This document shows, piece after piece, positions 6,226 through 6,226 of a stretch of DNA of 6,226 nucleotides; position 1 is the stretch's first letter, and every line of letters starts with the position of its first letter. A program made the translations under genes and the position numbers. The stretch comes from Acidobacteriaceae bacterium (GTDB lineage Bacteria; Acidobacteriota; Terriglobia; Bryobacterales; Bryobacteraceae). The stretch is from NCBI GenBank assembly GCA_019246575.1, contig JAFAQG010000341.1, forward strand, positions 1 to 6,226, given 5' to 3'. The notes under the pieces are model-generated. The model had not been told where the DNA came from. It was given only the letters and a program-made list of their open reading frames with translations, and ran no database searches.

Positions 6226-6226
6226 G

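Noticed and set aside
1..6226. CRISPR arrays, tRNA or rRNA genes, insertion-sequence ends
   Set aside because: No regularly spaced direct repeats, cloverleaf-like segments, rRNA-like stretches or transposase motifs were seen on either strand.

Overview
The window looks like part of a surface-polysaccharide (exopolysaccharide, capsule or O-antigen) locus from a moderately GC-rich, probably Gram-negative bacterium. The gene families and the DUF433/DUF5615-type remnant at the right edge would fit Acidobacteria or Proteobacteria. No rRNA or other phylogenetic marker is present, so this placement is weak inference.

Layout. (1) Left end, minus strand, 1-855: an ABC-2 type polysaccharide export permease (79-855), followed 3 nt downstream by the first 25 codons of its ATP-binding partner (1-75), which runs off the window. 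(2) A 95-bp divergent intergenic region (856-950). (3) Plus strand, 951-2813: a large gene fusing an ATP-grasp ligase module to a complete low-molecular-weight protein tyrosine phosphatase. (4) Minus strand, 2785-5801: a three-gene, probably co-transcribed block read from right to left: a putative alpha/alpha-toroid protein (4584-5801, GTG start), a FemAB/GNAT-like acyltransferase (3585-4571) and a TylF-like SAM-dependent methyltransferase (2785-3570). Gaps are 12 and 14 nt, and the last gene overlaps the fusion gene tail to tail by 29 bp. (5) Right end, 5802-6226: no intact gene, but the decayed remains of a toxin-antitoxin-like pair. These are the C-terminus of a DUF433-type antitoxin with an apparent one-base frameshift in an A6 run, and the N-terminal part of a DUF5615 (PIN-like) protein that soon loses its frame.

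How they may work together (inference). The ABC pair would export a lipid-linked glycan across the inner membrane. The methyltransferase, acyltransferase and ATP-grasp enzyme could add methyl, acyl or amino-acid-like groups to sugar precursors or polymer. The phosphatase domain resembles the Wzb-type phosphatases that control polysaccharide assembly through tyrosine phosphorylation, and the toroid protein may trim or bind the glycan. No glycosyltransferase, polymerase or tyrosine kinase lies within the window, so the polymer cannot be identified.

The points most worth a second look are the ATP-grasp/phosphatase fusion, the uncharacterised toroid protein with its acyltransferase/methyltransferase partners, and the broken toxin-antitoxin remnant bordering the locus.
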